DNA of 58,966 nt from Caballeronia megalochromosomata (GTDB taxonomy: Bacteria > Pseudomonadota > Gammaproteobacteria > Burkholderiales > Burkholderiaceae), in assembly GCA_001580565.1 (NCBI GenBank), contig LRBF01000237.1, forward strand, positions 1 through 58,966, given 5' to 3'. The position numbers and the translations under genes were made by a program. Each line of letters opens with the position of its first letter. Position 1 is the stretch's first letter. This document shows positions 42,882-52,443 of the stretch, piece by piece. The notes beneath the pieces are model-generated. The model had not been told where the DNA came from, searched no databases, and worked only from the letters and a program-made list of their open reading frames with translations.

Positions 42882-44555
42882 ATGTATGACTTTGTGATCG
42901 TGGGCGGTGGCGCGGCGGGCTGTGCGCTCGCGGCGCGTCTGAGCGAAGACGCGAGCAGCCGTGTGCTGCTGCTCGAAGCCGGTCCCGCCGATACCGACCC
43001 CTACATCCATATGCCGGTCGGCTTCTTCAAGATGACCGGCGGCCCGCTGACGTGGGGTTATCGCACGGTGGCGGCCGCGGAAACGCAACGGCGGCAGATT
43101 CCGTTTGCGCAGGGCCGCGTGCTCGGCGGCGGTGGTTCCATCAACGCGATGGTCTACACGCGCGGCCAGCCCGCCGACTACGACACGTGGGAGCGCGAAG
43201 GCTGCGCCGGCTGGGGCTTTCGCGAAGGCGTGCTGCCGTATCTGCGCCGCATGGAAGACAACGAGCGCCTGTGCAACGAGTTCCACGGCGTGGGCGGGCC
43301 GCTCGGTGTGTCCGATCTCATCAGCGTCAACGACCTGACCAAGGCTTTCGTGCTGGCCGGTCAGGAAGCGGGCCTGCCGTACAACAGCGACTTCAACGGC
43401 GCGCAGCAGGAAGGCGTCGGCGTGTATCAGGTCACGCAACGCGGCGGACGGCGCTGCAGCGCGGCGGTCGGCTATCTGCAACAGGCGCGCTCGCGCAGCA
43501 ATCTCACGGTGAAGACGAACTGTCTCGTGTCGCGCATCGTGATCGAGAACGGGCGCGCGGTGGGCGTCGAATATGCCGATCAGAACGCGCGCTCGAATGT
43601 GATCGTGGCGCGCGCCGAGCGGGAAGTGATCGTGACGGCGGGCGCGATCGGTTCGCCCAAGATACTGATGCTGTCGGGCATCGGCCGCGCGGCGGATCTC
43701 GAGCGCGTGGGCGTCAAGCCGCTGCACGCACTCGATGGCGTCGGCGCGAATCTGCAGGATCACTTCGACATCGACATCGTGTACGAACTCAACGGCCCGT
43801 ACAGTCTCGACAAATACGCGAAGAAGCACATGATGCTGCTCGCCGGCCTCGAATACAAAATGTTCAACAAGGGACCGGTGACGTCGAACATCGCGGAAGG
43901 CGGCGCGTTCTGGTATTCCAGCAGCGATGTGCCGACGCCCGATCTCCAGTTCCATTTCCTGCCGGGCGCGGGCGTGGAAGCGGGCGTGCCGCCGGTGCCT
44001 TCCGGTTCGGGCTGTACGCTCAACTCGTACTTCCTGCGCCCGAAGAGCCGCGGCAGCGTGACGCTCAACAGCAACGATCCCGCCGATGCGCCGGTCATCG
44101 ATCCCGCGTACATCCGCGATCCCTACGACCTCAAGGTGGCGGTCGAAGGCATCCGCCAGAGCCGCGAGATCATGAGCCAGAAAGCGCTCGCGAAGTACAT
44201 CAAAAGCGAGCACTTTCCGGGCGGCTCGGTGCGCACGCAGGCGCAATACGAGGAATACGCGAAGCAGTACGGGCGCACGGGCTATCACCCGGTCGGCACC
44301 TGCAAGATGGGGATCGACGGCATGTCGGTGGTCGATCCGCAACTGCGCGTGCATGGCATCGAAGGACTGCGGGTGGCGGATTCATCGGTGATGCCGCGCA
44401 TCGTCAGCTCCAACACGAATGCGCCGACGCTGATGATCGCGGAGAAAGCCTCCGACCTGATTCGTGGACGCGTCGCGCCGGCCGTGCCGGTGACGGGTCA
44501 ACTGGCGGCGCATGCAGGCCGCTCGATGCGCGACGCCAGCGCGACCATGGCGTAG
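42882..44555 (+). CDS. GMC-family FAD oxidoreductase (choline dehydrogenase-like)
   Basis: A protein of 557 residues from ATG 42882 (GGAGA upstream; the frame is open to 42831). The FAD motif GGGAAG lies at residues 8-13, GMC signature 1 in the GRVLGGGGSINAMVY segment and signature 2 around GAIGSPKILMLSG. The active-site His469 (GYHPVGTCKMG) pairs with an Asn in SSNTNAPTLM. The family oxidises primary or secondary alcohols, including sugars, choline and polyethers. No signal peptide is seen, so it acts in the cytoplasm after import by the downstream ABC system. Confidence 0.92.
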   Translation: MYDFVIVGGGAAGCALAARLSEDASSRVLLLEAGPADTDPYIHMPVGFFKMTGGPLTWGYRTVAAAETQRRQIPFAQGRVLGGGGSINAMVYTRGQPADYDTWEREGCAGWGFREGVLPYLRRMEDNERLCNEFHGVGGPLGVSDLISVNDLTKAFVLAGQEAGLPYNSDFNGAQQEGVGVYQVTQRGGRRCSAAVGYLQQARSRSNLTVKTNCLVSRIVIENGRAVGVEYADQNARSNVIVARAEREVIVTAGAIGSPKILMLSGIGRAADLERVGVKPLHALDGVGANLQDHFDIDIVYELNGPYSLDKYAKKHMMLLAGLEYKMFNKGPVTSNIAEGGAFWYSSSDVPTPDLQFHFLPGAGVEAGVPPVPSGSGCTLNSYFLRPKSRGSVTLNSNDPADAPVIDPAYIRDPYDLKVAVEGIRQSREIMSQKALAKYIKSEHFPGGSVRTQAQYEEYAKQYGRTGYHPVGTCKMGIDGMSVVDPQLRVHGIEGLRVADSSVMPRIVSSNTNAPTLMIAEKASDLIRGRVAPAVPVTGQLAAHAGRSMRDASATMA

Positions 44556-44637
44556 GCGCCCGAAGGCTCCCGATTCGCGGGATTCCTCGGGCAATAAATA
44601 ACTATCCGTATATTTATTCCATTTGGTGGGAGACATC

Positions 44638-45717
44638 ATGTCCAGTCAAGATCAACGCGCGGTCTTTTCGCGCCGGGATTTCATGAAGCTCGGCGCCGGC
44701 GCCGCGTTCGCGGTGGCCGGCGGCGGCCTGTCAAGCCTGTCGCTCGGCGCAGACAAGACCACGCTCGCCTGTTCGTTTCGCTCGCTGACCAATCCGTACC
44801 ACGCCGCGTTCAACAAGGGCGCGCAGAGCTTCGCCGCGAGCGTGGGCCTGCCTTATGTGCCGCTCACGACCGAAGGCAGTTCCGAGAAAGGCATCGCCGA
44901 CATTCGTGCGCTCTTGCAACGAACCAGCGGCAATCTCGTGCTCAACGTCGATCCCAACGATTCCGCCGATGCCCGCGTGATCGTCGAAGCCTGCTCGAAG
45001 GCGGGCGCCTTCGTGACGACGATCTGGAACAAGCCCAAAGATCTGCATCCGTGGGACTACAACCCGGACTACGTCGCGCATCTTTCCTACGATGGCGTCG
45101 CCTACGGCGAGGAAGCCGCGACGCAACTCTTCAAGGCGATGGGCGGCAAGGGCGGCGTCGTCGCGCTCGGCGGCATCTTCAGCAATGTGCCGGCGATCGA
45201 GCGCAAGGCGGGTCTCGATGCGGCGCTCAAGAAGTTCCCCGACATCCAGTTGCTTGACTTCCAGGTCGCCGACTGGAACTCGCAGAAAGCCTTTCCGATC
45301 ATGCAGGCCTGGATGACGCGTTTCAACGCGAAGATCAAGGGCGTCTGGGCCGCGAACGACGACATGGCGCTCGGCGCGATCGAGGCGTTGCGTGCGGAAG
45401 GGCTGGCCGGCCAGATGCCGGTGACGGGCATGGACGGCACGCCGCCCGGACTCGCCGCGATCAAGGCGGGCGAGCTGATCGCGTCGGTCGACTGGGACCC
45501 GTACTGGCTCGGCGGCATCGGCCTGTCCATGGGCCTGCAGGCGAAGGACAAGAAGATCGACGTGGCGGCCCTGCCGAAGGACCGGCGCGAAACGTATTGC
45601 AAGGCCACGTTCGTGACCAGGGCGAACGTGCAGGACGTCATCAGGCGCGCCGCCGCACCCGGCGGTGACTGGAACAACCTCTATGCCCGCGTGGCGGGTC
45701 CGGTGGTGTATCGATGA
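44638..45717 (+). CDS. Ribose-type ABC transporter substrate-binding protein, Tat-exported
   Basis: A protein of 359 residues from ATG 44638 (GGGAG five bases upstream). The N terminus carries a twin-arginine signal (FSRRDFMKLGAGAAF, Arg12-13), unusual for this mostly Sec-exported family. The rest is a family 4 periplasmic binding fold (RbsB/XylF-like), with LACSFRSLTNPYHAAF at the N-terminal lobe and VTGMDGTPPGLAAI near the hinge. It belongs with the next three genes, which encode two permeases and a double ATPase. Ligand unknown, likely a sugar or cyclitol. Confidence 0.9.
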   Translation: MSSQDQRAVFSRRDFMKLGAGAAFAVAGGGLSSLSLGADKTTLACSFRSLTNPYHAAFNKGAQSFAASVGLPYVPLTTEGSSEKGIADIRALLQRTSGNLVLNVDPNDSADARVIVEACSKAGAFVTTIWNKPKDLHPWDYNPDYVAHLSYDGVAYGEEAATQLFKAMGGKGGVVALGGIFSNVPAIERKAGLDAALKKFPDIQLLDFQVADWNSQKAFPIMQAWMTRFNAKIKGVWAANDDMALGAIEALRAEGLAGQMPVTGMDGTPPGLAAIKAGELIASVDWDPYWLGGIGLSMGLQAKDKKIDVAALPKDRRETYCKATFVTRANVQDVIRRAAAPGGDWNNLYARVAGPVVYR

Positions 45718-46733
45718 ACAAGCTGACCGTAGCGCCCACCCGGCAGGCCGTACACATAACAACAACCGGGACTCCGAAGGTATCGAAGCAGGCTCTGCTG
45801 CGGCGATTCGCACCCGTTCTGGTGCTGGTGGCGCTCGGTCTTTGCATCGGCGCGCTGAACCACGACTTCTTCGATCCGATGAACCTGTCGCGCATCGCGG
45901 TAGGCGCGGCCATTCCGCTGACGATCGCGCTCGGTGCCGCATTTGTGATCCAGCTCGGCAGCATCGACCTGTCGGCGGAAGGCATCGTCGCCGTGGCGGC
46001 AATCGCGGTGTCGATGCTGGTCGAGAACTCGTACAACGATAACCACTACGGGCTGTGGGTGCTCGCCGTGGCGATCGCGGCGGGTGTGCTGCTGGGTCTC
46101 GCCAATGGCGTGCTGCATGTGTTCCTGCGGATTCCCTCGTTCATCACGACGCTCTCCATCGGCTTCGTGGCGACGGGCATCGGAACCGCGTGGCTGTCCG
46201 GGAACACGATCCGCGTCAGCGATCCGATGCTGCGCGCGATCTCCATCACGCGCTATTTCGGCCTGCCTCTGTCGGTGTGGATCGCGGTGCTGATGCTGGG
46301 GCTCGCGTGGTTCGTCTACAGGCACACGCTGCTCGGCCGGCATACGCTCGCGATCGGCGGCGGCGAGGATCTCGCGCGCTTGAGCGGCGTGCGTGTGTCG
46401 CGCGTGCGCATCGCGGTGTTCGCGCTGGCCGGTGCGTTCTATGGCGTCGCGGGCATTCTCGCGGTGGCGCAGTACGGTCAGGGCCACGCGCGCATCGCCG
46501 ATGGGCAGTTGTTCGTCGCGATCACCGCCATCGTGGTCGGCGGCACCTCGCTCGCGGGCGGTAACGGCAGCCCGATGAACACGCTGATCGGCACGCTCGT
46601 CGTCATCGTGCTCGGCAACGGCATGGTGCTGCTCGGCGTTCCGCCGTACGTGCAGCAGGGCATTCAGGGCGTGCTGATCATCGCGGCGGTGACGCTCGCG
46701 CTGAATCGCTCGCGCCGCCGCATCGTCAAGTAA
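45714..46733 (+). CDS. ABC transporter permease, RbsC-type (first of two)
   Basis: A protein of 339 residues; its ATG overlaps the stop of the binding-protein gene (ATGA). About nine hydrophobic helices follow a polar 40-residue cytoplasmic start, with the family segment GSIDLSAEG and the GGTSLAGGNGS coupling region. It pairs with the second permease at 48257, implying a heterodimeric channel. Confidence 0.92.
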   Translation: MNKLTVAPTRQAVHITTTGTPKVSKQALLRRFAPVLVLVALGLCIGALNHDFFDPMNLSRIAVGAAIPLTIALGAAFVIQLGSIDLSAEGIVAVAAIAVSMLVENSYNDNHYGLWVLAVAIAAGVLLGLANGVLHVFLRIPSFITTLSIGFVATGIGTAWLSGNTIRVSDPMLRAISITRYFGLPLSVWIAVLMLGLAWFVYRHTLLGRHTLAIGGGEDLARLSGVRVSRVRIAVFALAGAFYGVAGILAVAQYGQGHARIADGQLFVAITAIVVGGTSLAGGNGSPMNTLIGTLVVIVLGNGMVLLGVPPYVQQGIQGVLIIAAVTLALNRSRRRIVK

Positions 46734-46749
46734 GCATGAGGAGATGAAC

Positions 46750-48249
46750 ATGCTGTCACTCAGGAATGTCACCAAGCGCTTTCCGGGCGTGCTCGCGCTG
46801 GACGATGTATCGATCGACGTGCGGCCCAACGAGATCGTCGGCCTGATCGGCGAGAACGGTGCGGGCAAGTCCACGTTGATGAAGCTGCTGACGGGCGCGT
46901 ATCGCCAGGATGCGGGCGATATCACGCTCAACGGCAAGCCGCTCGCGATCCGCAATCCGCGCGATGCGACGTCCAAAGGCATCGCGATGGTCTATCAGGA
47001 GCAGTCGATCCTGCCGAACCTGACGGTCGCCGAGAACCTGTTCCTCGGCCGCGAGGAGGAGTTCGTACGCTTCGGGCGTGTGAACTGGAAGAAACTCAAG
47101 CACGCGGCGAGGAAGGAACTGGCGACCGTTCGTCTGGACATCGATCCGCTGACGCTCTGCGAAGACATGTCCTTCGGTCAGCGGCAGATGGTGGAACTCG
47201 CGCGCGCTTTGTCGCTCGCCAGCCGCACCGGCGGCACGCCGATCATCCTGCTCGACGAGCCGACCTCCGTGCTCGAAGCGGGCGAGATCGAGATTCTCTT
47301 CGGGCTGGTGCGCGAACTCAAATCGCGCGCCTCGTTCGTGTTCGTCTCGCATCGGCTCGATGAACTTCTGTCGCTCTCCGATCGCGTCTATGTGATGAAG
47401 GACGGCAAGGTCGTGTCCGAGATGGCTTCGGGCACGGCGTCGGTGACGAAGCTGCACGAACTGATGGTAGGCCGCTCGCTGCACAGCGAGTATTACCGCG
47501 AGAACCTGCAGAAGCCCTGTCGCGCGGAAGTGGCGCTGTCGGTGCGTCACGCATCGCTCGGTCATGTGCTCGATGACGTGTCCTTCGATGTCCGCTGCGG
47601 CGAAGTCTTCGGCGTCGCGGGCGTGGTCGGGTCGGGGCGCGAGGAACTGTGCCGCGTCATCGCCGGACTCGAAGGACTCGATCGCGGGGAAGTGCGGGTA
47701 GGCGACACGCCGCTTAGGCCACAGGCGAACCATGCTGTTGCGCTGGGCATCGGCTATGTGCCGCGCGAGCGCAAGGTCGAGGGTCTCGTCACGCAGATGA
47801 GCGTCGCCCAGAACCTCACGTTGCCGCGTCTCGGTGCGGTGAGCCGTGGTGGCATCGTGAAGAAGGCGAGCGAGCGCGCTTTCGCCAACGAATGGATTGC
47901 CCGCCTCCACATCAAGACGCCGGGCGCCGATGCGTCCTGCCGCAATCTCTCGGGCGGCAATCAACAGAAAGTGGTGCTGGCGAAATGGCGCTTCGCGGGC
48001 AGCCGGATTCTCGTGCTCGATCATCCGACGCGCGGTCTCGATGTCGGCGCGAAGGAAGAGGTTTATCAGCTGATCCGCGAGCTGACGGCGGAAGGCGTGG
48101 CGGTGGTGCTGACCGGCGACACGCTCGAAGAGATTCTCGGCCTCAGTCATCGCGTCATGGTGATGCGCGACGGCCGCGCCGAAAAGATCCTGCCGTGCGA
48201 AGTCGGGCGCAAGCCTTCGCAGGTCGAAATCGTCGAACACATGGTCTGA
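46750..48249 (+). CDS. Sugar ABC transporter ATP-binding protein (double NBD)
   Basis: A protein of 499 residues. ATG 46750 is preferred because GAGGAG is six bases upstream; ATG 46744 has no spacing. The first NBD is complete: Walker A GENGAGKST (Lys40), signature MSFGQ and Walker B LLDEPTS. The second has the degenerate Walker A usual for RbsA/XylG (VVGSGREEL), a good signature (LSGGNQQK), and a Walker B whose catalytic Glu is replaced by His425 (LDHPTRGLD). It energises the importer formed with the flanking permeases. Confidence 0.93.
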   Translation: MLSLRNVTKRFPGVLALDDVSIDVRPNEIVGLIGENGAGKSTLMKLLTGAYRQDAGDITLNGKPLAIRNPRDATSKGIAMVYQEQSILPNLTVAENLFLGREEEFVRFGRVNWKKLKHAARKELATVRLDIDPLTLCEDMSFGQRQMVELARALSLASRTGGTPIILLDEPTSVLEAGEIEILFGLVRELKSRASFVFVSHRLDELLSLSDRVYVMKDGKVVSEMASGTASVTKLHELMVGRSLHSEYYRENLQKPCRAEVALSVRHASLGHVLDDVSFDVRCGEVFGVAGVVGSGREELCRVIAGLEGLDRGEVRVGDTPLRPQANHAVALGIGYVPRERKVEGLVTQMSVAQNLTLPRLGAVSRGGIVKKASERAFANEWIARLHIKTPGADASCRNLSGGNQQKVVLAKWRFAGSRILVLDHPTRGLDVGAKEEVYQLIRELTAEGVAVVLTGDTLEEILGLSHRVMVMRDGRAEKILPCEVGRKPSQVEIVEHMV

Positions 48250-48256
48250 GGTCAAC

Positions 48257-49216
48257 ATGCCACACATGAACGCTCCCCTCGCGGCGAAGTTGCGCGACAA
48301 CGCGCCGTTTCTCGCACTCATCGTGCTCTATGTGCTGATCGAGATCGCGCAGCCGAGCTTCTTCGCCCCATCGACGCAACTCGGCCTGCTCGCCGACAGC
48401 TCGACGCTGTTCATCATGGCGGCGGGCACGACCTTCGTCGTGCTGATCGGCAGCATCGATCTGTCCTTGCAGGCGGTGGCGTCGCTGTCCAGCGTGATCG
48501 TCGCGATGTTGCTGCCGCGTTACGGCGCGATGGCGGCGGTCGTCGCGCTCGCCGCGTCCTTCGGCATCGGGCTTCTGAGCGGCGTGATCCAGACCGTGCT
48601 GCGCATTCCCTCGTTCATCGCGACGCTCGCGGTCGGCGGGATTGCATCGGCGGCGGCGCTGACGCTCTCCGGCACGCGTTCCATCGGCATCAGCGACGAG
48701 ATGCGCAATGCATCGCTCGGCTGGACCACGGGCACCTCGTTCGGCGTGCCGCATGAAATCCTGCTCGGCATCGCGGTGTTTCTGTTCTGCATCTTCCTGC
48801 ATCGCTCGACGGTGTTCGGCCGCCGTACCGATGCCATCGGCGCCGGCGAGCCTGCGGCGATCGCATCGGGGGTACGCGTGTCGGTCACCAAATGCCTCGT
48901 GTTCGGCACCTCGTCGTTCTTCGCGGGACTGGCGGGCGTGGTGATGGCCGGGCGGCTGGGAAGCGGATCGCCCACGCTCGCCGATCAGTTCCTGCTGCCG
49001 GCCATTGCGGCCGTGATCGTCGGCGGCACGGCGCTCACGGGCGGCGCGGGCGGCATCGGCCGGACACTGATCGGTGCGTTGCTGGTGTCGGTGGCGCGCG
49101 TGGGGATGACGTTCGTCGGCATCAGCGTGTTCGCGCAGCAGATCGTGTTCGGACTGATCCTGATCGTCGCGGTCACGGTGGCTTTCGATCGTTCGAAAGT
49201 GTTGATCATCAAGTGA
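48257..49216 (+). CDS. ABC transporter permease, RbsC-type (second of two)
   Basis: A protein of 319 residues beginning 7 bp after the ATPase stop, with GAGG upstream of the ATG. About nine membrane helices; GSIDLSLQA and GGTALTGGAGG match the corresponding segments of the first permease. Together they form the transmembrane part of the importer. Confidence 0.92.
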   Translation: MPHMNAPLAAKLRDNAPFLALIVLYVLIEIAQPSFFAPSTQLGLLADSSTLFIMAAGTTFVVLIGSIDLSLQAVASLSSVIVAMLLPRYGAMAAVVALAASFGIGLLSGVIQTVLRIPSFIATLAVGGIASAAALTLSGTRSIGISDEMRNASLGWTTGTSFGVPHEILLGIAVFLFCIFLHRSTVFGRRTDAIGAGEPAAIASGVRVSVTKCLVFGTSSFFAGLAGVVMAGRLGSGSPTLADQFLLPAIAAVIVGGTALTGGAGGIGRTLIGALLVSVARVGMTFVGISVFAQQIVFGLILIVAVTVAFDRSKVLIIK

Positions 49217-49246
49217 GTCTCGATTTCGTCGAAGGAATATTGGGTC

Positions 49247-49996
49247 ATGAAAATTCTGGTGCCGGTGAAAAGAGTGGTGGATTACAACGTGAAGGTGCGG
49301 GTCAAGTCGGACGGCAGTGGCGTGGAACTCGCGAACGTGAAAATGTCGATGAATCCGTTCGACGAGATCGCGGTGGAAGAAGCCGTGCGCTTGCGTGAAG
49401 CGGGCATTGCGACGGAAGTCGTGGCGGTGTCGTGCGGCGTGACGCAATGCCAGGAGACGTTGCGCACCGCGATGGCGATTGGTGCGGATCGCGGCATTCT
49501 GGTCGAATCGGGCGATGAACTGCAGCCGCTCGCGGTGGCGAAGATCCTGAAGGCGCTCGTCGACAGGGAGCAACCGCAGCTCGTGATTCTGGGCAAGCAG
49601 GCTATCGACGACGATTGCAATCAGACCGGCCAGATGCTTGCGGCTTTGGCTGGTTTTCCGCAGGCGACGTTCGCATCGAAGGTCGTCGTGGCGGATGGCA
49701 AGGCCGTCGTATCCCGCGAAGTCGATGGCGGCGCCGAGACGCTCGCGCTGAGATTGCCAGCCGTGGTGACGGCGGACTTGCGCCTGAACGAGCCGCGCTA
49801 TGTCACGCTGCCCAACATCATGAAGGCGAAGAAAAAGCCTTTGGAGACGATGAAGCCTGCTGAACTGGGCGTCGATGTTACGCCGCGTCTGAAAACGCTG
49901 AAGGTCGTCGAGCCGCCCAAACGCAGCGCGGGCATCACGGTGCCCGACGTGAAGACGCTGGTCGAGAAACTGAAGAACGAAGCGAAGGTAATCTGA
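49247..49996 (+). CDS. etfB: Electron transfer flavoprotein subunit beta
   Basis: A protein of 249 residues with EtfB landmarks: MKILVPVKRVVDYNVKVRVK at the start, the AMP-binding segment GKQAIDDDCNQTG and the recognition-loop region TLALRLPAVVTADLRLNEPRY. With EtfA it carries electrons from the acyl-CoA dehydrogenase (37541-38686), and possibly the GMC enzyme, to the ubiquinone pool. Placement inside a catabolic operon suggests a dedicated ETF rather than the housekeeping copy. Its TGA stop overlaps the etfA ATG by one base. Confidence 0.95.
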   Translation: MKILVPVKRVVDYNVKVRVKSDGSGVELANVKMSMNPFDEIAVEEAVRLREAGIATEVVAVSCGVTQCQETLRTAMAIGADRGILVESGDELQPLAVAKILKALVDREQPQLVILGKQAIDDDCNQTGQMLAALAGFPQATFASKVVVADGKAVVSREVDGGAETLALRLPAVVTADLRLNEPRYVTLPNIMKAKKKPLETMKPAELGVDVTPRLKTLKVVEPPKRSAGITVPDVKTLVEKLKNEAKVI

Positions 49997-50928
49997 TGAC
50001 GACTCTCGTTATTGCGGAGCATGACAACGCGTCGATCAGGGCGGCGACGTTGAACACGGTGGCAGCGGCCGCGAAGATTGGCGGCGATGTTCACGTGCTG
50101 GTCGCAGGTTCGAACGCGCAGGGCGCGGCGGATGCCGCAGCGAAAATCGCGGGCGTTTCGAAAGTGTTGCTGGCCGATGCGCCTCAGCTCGCCGAAGGGC
50201 TGGCCGAGAATGTCGAAGGGACGGTGCTGAAGATCGCGAAGGATTATTCGCATATCCTCGCGTCGGCGACGGCCTACGGCAAGAACATCGCACCGCGCAT
50301 TGCTGCGCATCTGGATGTCGCGCAGATCAGCGATATCACCGCCGTCGTTTGCGCTGAAACATTCGAGCGCCCGATCTACGCAGGCAATGCAATCGCAACG
50401 GTGCAATCGGGCGATCCGATCAAGGTCATCACGGTGCGCTCGACGGGCTTCGATCCCGTTGCGGCGGAAGGTGGCAATGCTGCGGTTGAGAAGATCGAAG
50501 CTGCCGCCGACGCGGGCATCGCGCAGTTCTTGAGCCGCGAAGTGACGAAGCTCGATCGTCCGGAACTGACGAGCGCACACGTCATCGTGTCGGGCGGACG
50601 CGGTCTAGGCAGCGGCGAGAACTACACGAAGACGCTCGAACCGCTCGCGGACAAACTCAATGCGGCATTGGGCGCATCACGCGCGGCGGTCGATGCGGGT
50701 TACGTGCCGAACGATTATCAAGTCGGTCAAACCGGCAAGATCGTCGCGCCGCAACTGTACGTGGCGGTCGGCATCTCGGGCGCGATTCAGCATCTCGCGG
50801 GCATGAAAGACTCGAAGGTGATCGTCGCAATCAACAAGGACCCGGAAGCGCCGATCTTCAGCGTCGCGGATTACGGGCTGGCTCAGGATCTCTTCGAAGC
50901 CATTCCAGCATTGACGGCGCTCGTCTGA
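49996..50928 (+). CDS. etfA: Electron transfer flavoprotein subunit alpha
   Basis: A protein of 310 residues with an N-terminal alpha/beta domain and the C-terminal FAD domain. FAD contacts are recognisable in SGGRGLGSGENY, QVGQTGKIVAPQLYVAVGISGAIQH (interrupted here only for description) and AINKDPEAPIFSVADYGL. Translationally coupled to etfB. The pair needs ETF:ubiquinone oxidoreductase, which is not encoded in the window. Confidence 0.95.
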   Translation: MTTLVIAEHDNASIRAATLNTVAAAAKIGGDVHVLVAGSNAQGAADAAAKIAGVSKVLLADAPQLAEGLAENVEGTVLKIAKDYSHILASATAYGKNIAPRIAAHLDVAQISDITAVVCAETFERPIYAGNAIATVQSGDPIKVITVRSTGFDPVAAEGGNAAVEKIEAAADAGIAQFLSREVTKLDRPELTSAHVIVSGGRGLGSGENYTKTLEPLADKLNAALGASRAAVDAGYVPNDYQVGQTGKIVAPQLYVAVGISGAIQHLAGMKDSKVIVAINKDPEAPIFSVADYGLAQDLFEAIPALTALV

Positions 50929-50970
50929 AACGTCGATCGCGCGCAACGACCCACCACATCGGAGACATGC

Positions 50971-52404
50971 ATGGCCACACCGGACAATAACGAGCCGCGA
51001 CACAGACACCAGTCGAAGAAGGCCGCTGCCAGCGGCTGGATTGGCTCGACGCTCGAGTACTACGACTTCTTCATCTACGCGACGGCGGCATCGCTGATTT
51101 TCCCGCAGATATTCTTTCCGCAAAGCGATCCCAAGATCGCCATCGTCGCATCGCTTGCGACTTACGGCGTGGGCTATGTCGCGCGGCCGATCGGCGCGCT
51201 CGTACTGGGCCACCTGGGCGATACCCACGGGCGCAAGTTCGTGCTGATCCTCTGCATGTTCATGATGGGCTTCTCGACCATGGCCGTCGGCTTGCTGCCG
51301 ACCTATGCGCAACTGGGCCTGTGGGCGCCGGCCGGTCTCGTCGCCATGCGCCTGATTCAGGGTTTCGCGGTGGCCGGGGAAATCGCGGGTGCCAGTTCAA
51401 TGGTGCTGGAGCACGCTCCGTTCGGCCGGCGGGGATTCTTCGCGAGCTTCACACTGCAGGGTGTCCAGGCTGGCCAGATTCTGGCGGCGGCGGTGTTCCT
51501 GCCGCTCGCGCATTATCTGCCGAAAGAGGCGTTCAATGTCTGGGGCTGGCGCATACCTTTCGTCCTGAGCTTTTTCATCATCGTCGCGGGTTACTACATT
51601 CGCCGCGATGTCGATGAGACGCCGGCCTTCGTCGAAGAAGGAGAGCAGGGCGAGATTGCGAGGTCGCCGATCTTCCAGGCGTTCACCGATAGCTGGGCCG
51701 ATATATTGCGTGTCGCCTGCATGTCATTGACGACCGTTATTCCAGTGGTCGCGACGATCTTCGGTGCGGCCTATGCGGTGCAGCCAGCCTATGGCATCGG
51801 CTTCCATGCGGACGTCTATCTCTGGATTCCGGTGCTCGGCAATATTCTCGCGGTGATATTGATTCCCTATGTCGGCAATCTGTCGGACAAGATCGGCCGC
51901 AAACTCCCGACGATCGTCGGCGCGCTCGGCTCCGGTCTGCTTTCGTTCGGTTATCTCTACGCCATCAGCATCCACAACGCGCCGCTGGCGATCGTCATGG
52001 CGCTGCTCATGTGGGGTCTCGCCTATCAGGGCTTCAACGCCGTCTTTCCAAGTTTTTATCCCGAGCTGTTCCGCACGCGCAACCGCGTGACAGGTGTCGC
52101 GATCGGGCATAACACCGGAATCACGATCGCGGCGCTGATGCCTGCTCTTTTCGTCGCCGTGGCGCCGCCAGGCGGGGCCGCCAATGTTCCGCTCGTCATC
52201 GGCGCGATCACGTTCGCGGCGACAATCCTTGCAGCGGCGGCGGCGTTGACCGCGCGGGAAACCTATCGCATCCATCTGAACGATCTGGGCAAGCGCGGCG
52301 GCATGCCGGTCAGCCGGGGGGATTACCATCGGATACGCGCGCAGACTCTGGCCCACGCAAAAGCGGTCAAGGCCGAGCGTTCGACCGTGGCGCAGGAAAC
52401 GTAA
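50971..52404 (+). CDS. MFS transporter, metabolite:H+ symporter (MHS) type
   Basis: A protein of 477 residues with twelve helices. MHS features are the early SGWIGSTLEYYDFFIYATAA and the loop GHLGDTHGRKFVL. A polar C-terminal tail follows. The family takes up organic acids such as shikimate, citrate or ketoglutarate. It follows etfA by 42 bp with GGAGA upstream, so the cluster has a second import route, perhaps for the acid form of the substrate or an intermediate. Confidence 0.9.
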   Translation: MATPDNNEPRHRHQSKKAAASGWIGSTLEYYDFFIYATAASLIFPQIFFPQSDPKIAIVASLATYGVGYVARPIGALVLGHLGDTHGRKFVLILCMFMMGFSTMAVGLLPTYAQLGLWAPAGLVAMRLIQGFAVAGEIAGASSMVLEHAPFGRRGFFASFTLQGVQAGQILAAAVFLPLAHYLPKEAFNVWGWRIPFVLSFFIIVAGYYIRRDVDETPAFVEEGEQGEIARSPIFQAFTDSWADILRVACMSLTTVIPVVATIFGAAYAVQPAYGIGFHADVYLWIPVLGNILAVILIPYVGNLSDKIGRKLPTIVGALGSGLLSFGYLYAISIHNAPLAIVMALLMWGLAYQGFNAVFPSFYPELFRTRNRVTGVAIGHNTGITIAALMPALFVAVAPPGGAANVPLVIGAITFAATILAAAAALTARETYRIHLNDLGKRGGMPVSRGDYHRIRAQTLAHAKAVKAERSTVAQET

Positions 52405-52443
52405 GCGGCGCTTTACTGACACGCACTGCATAAGGACTTCTCG

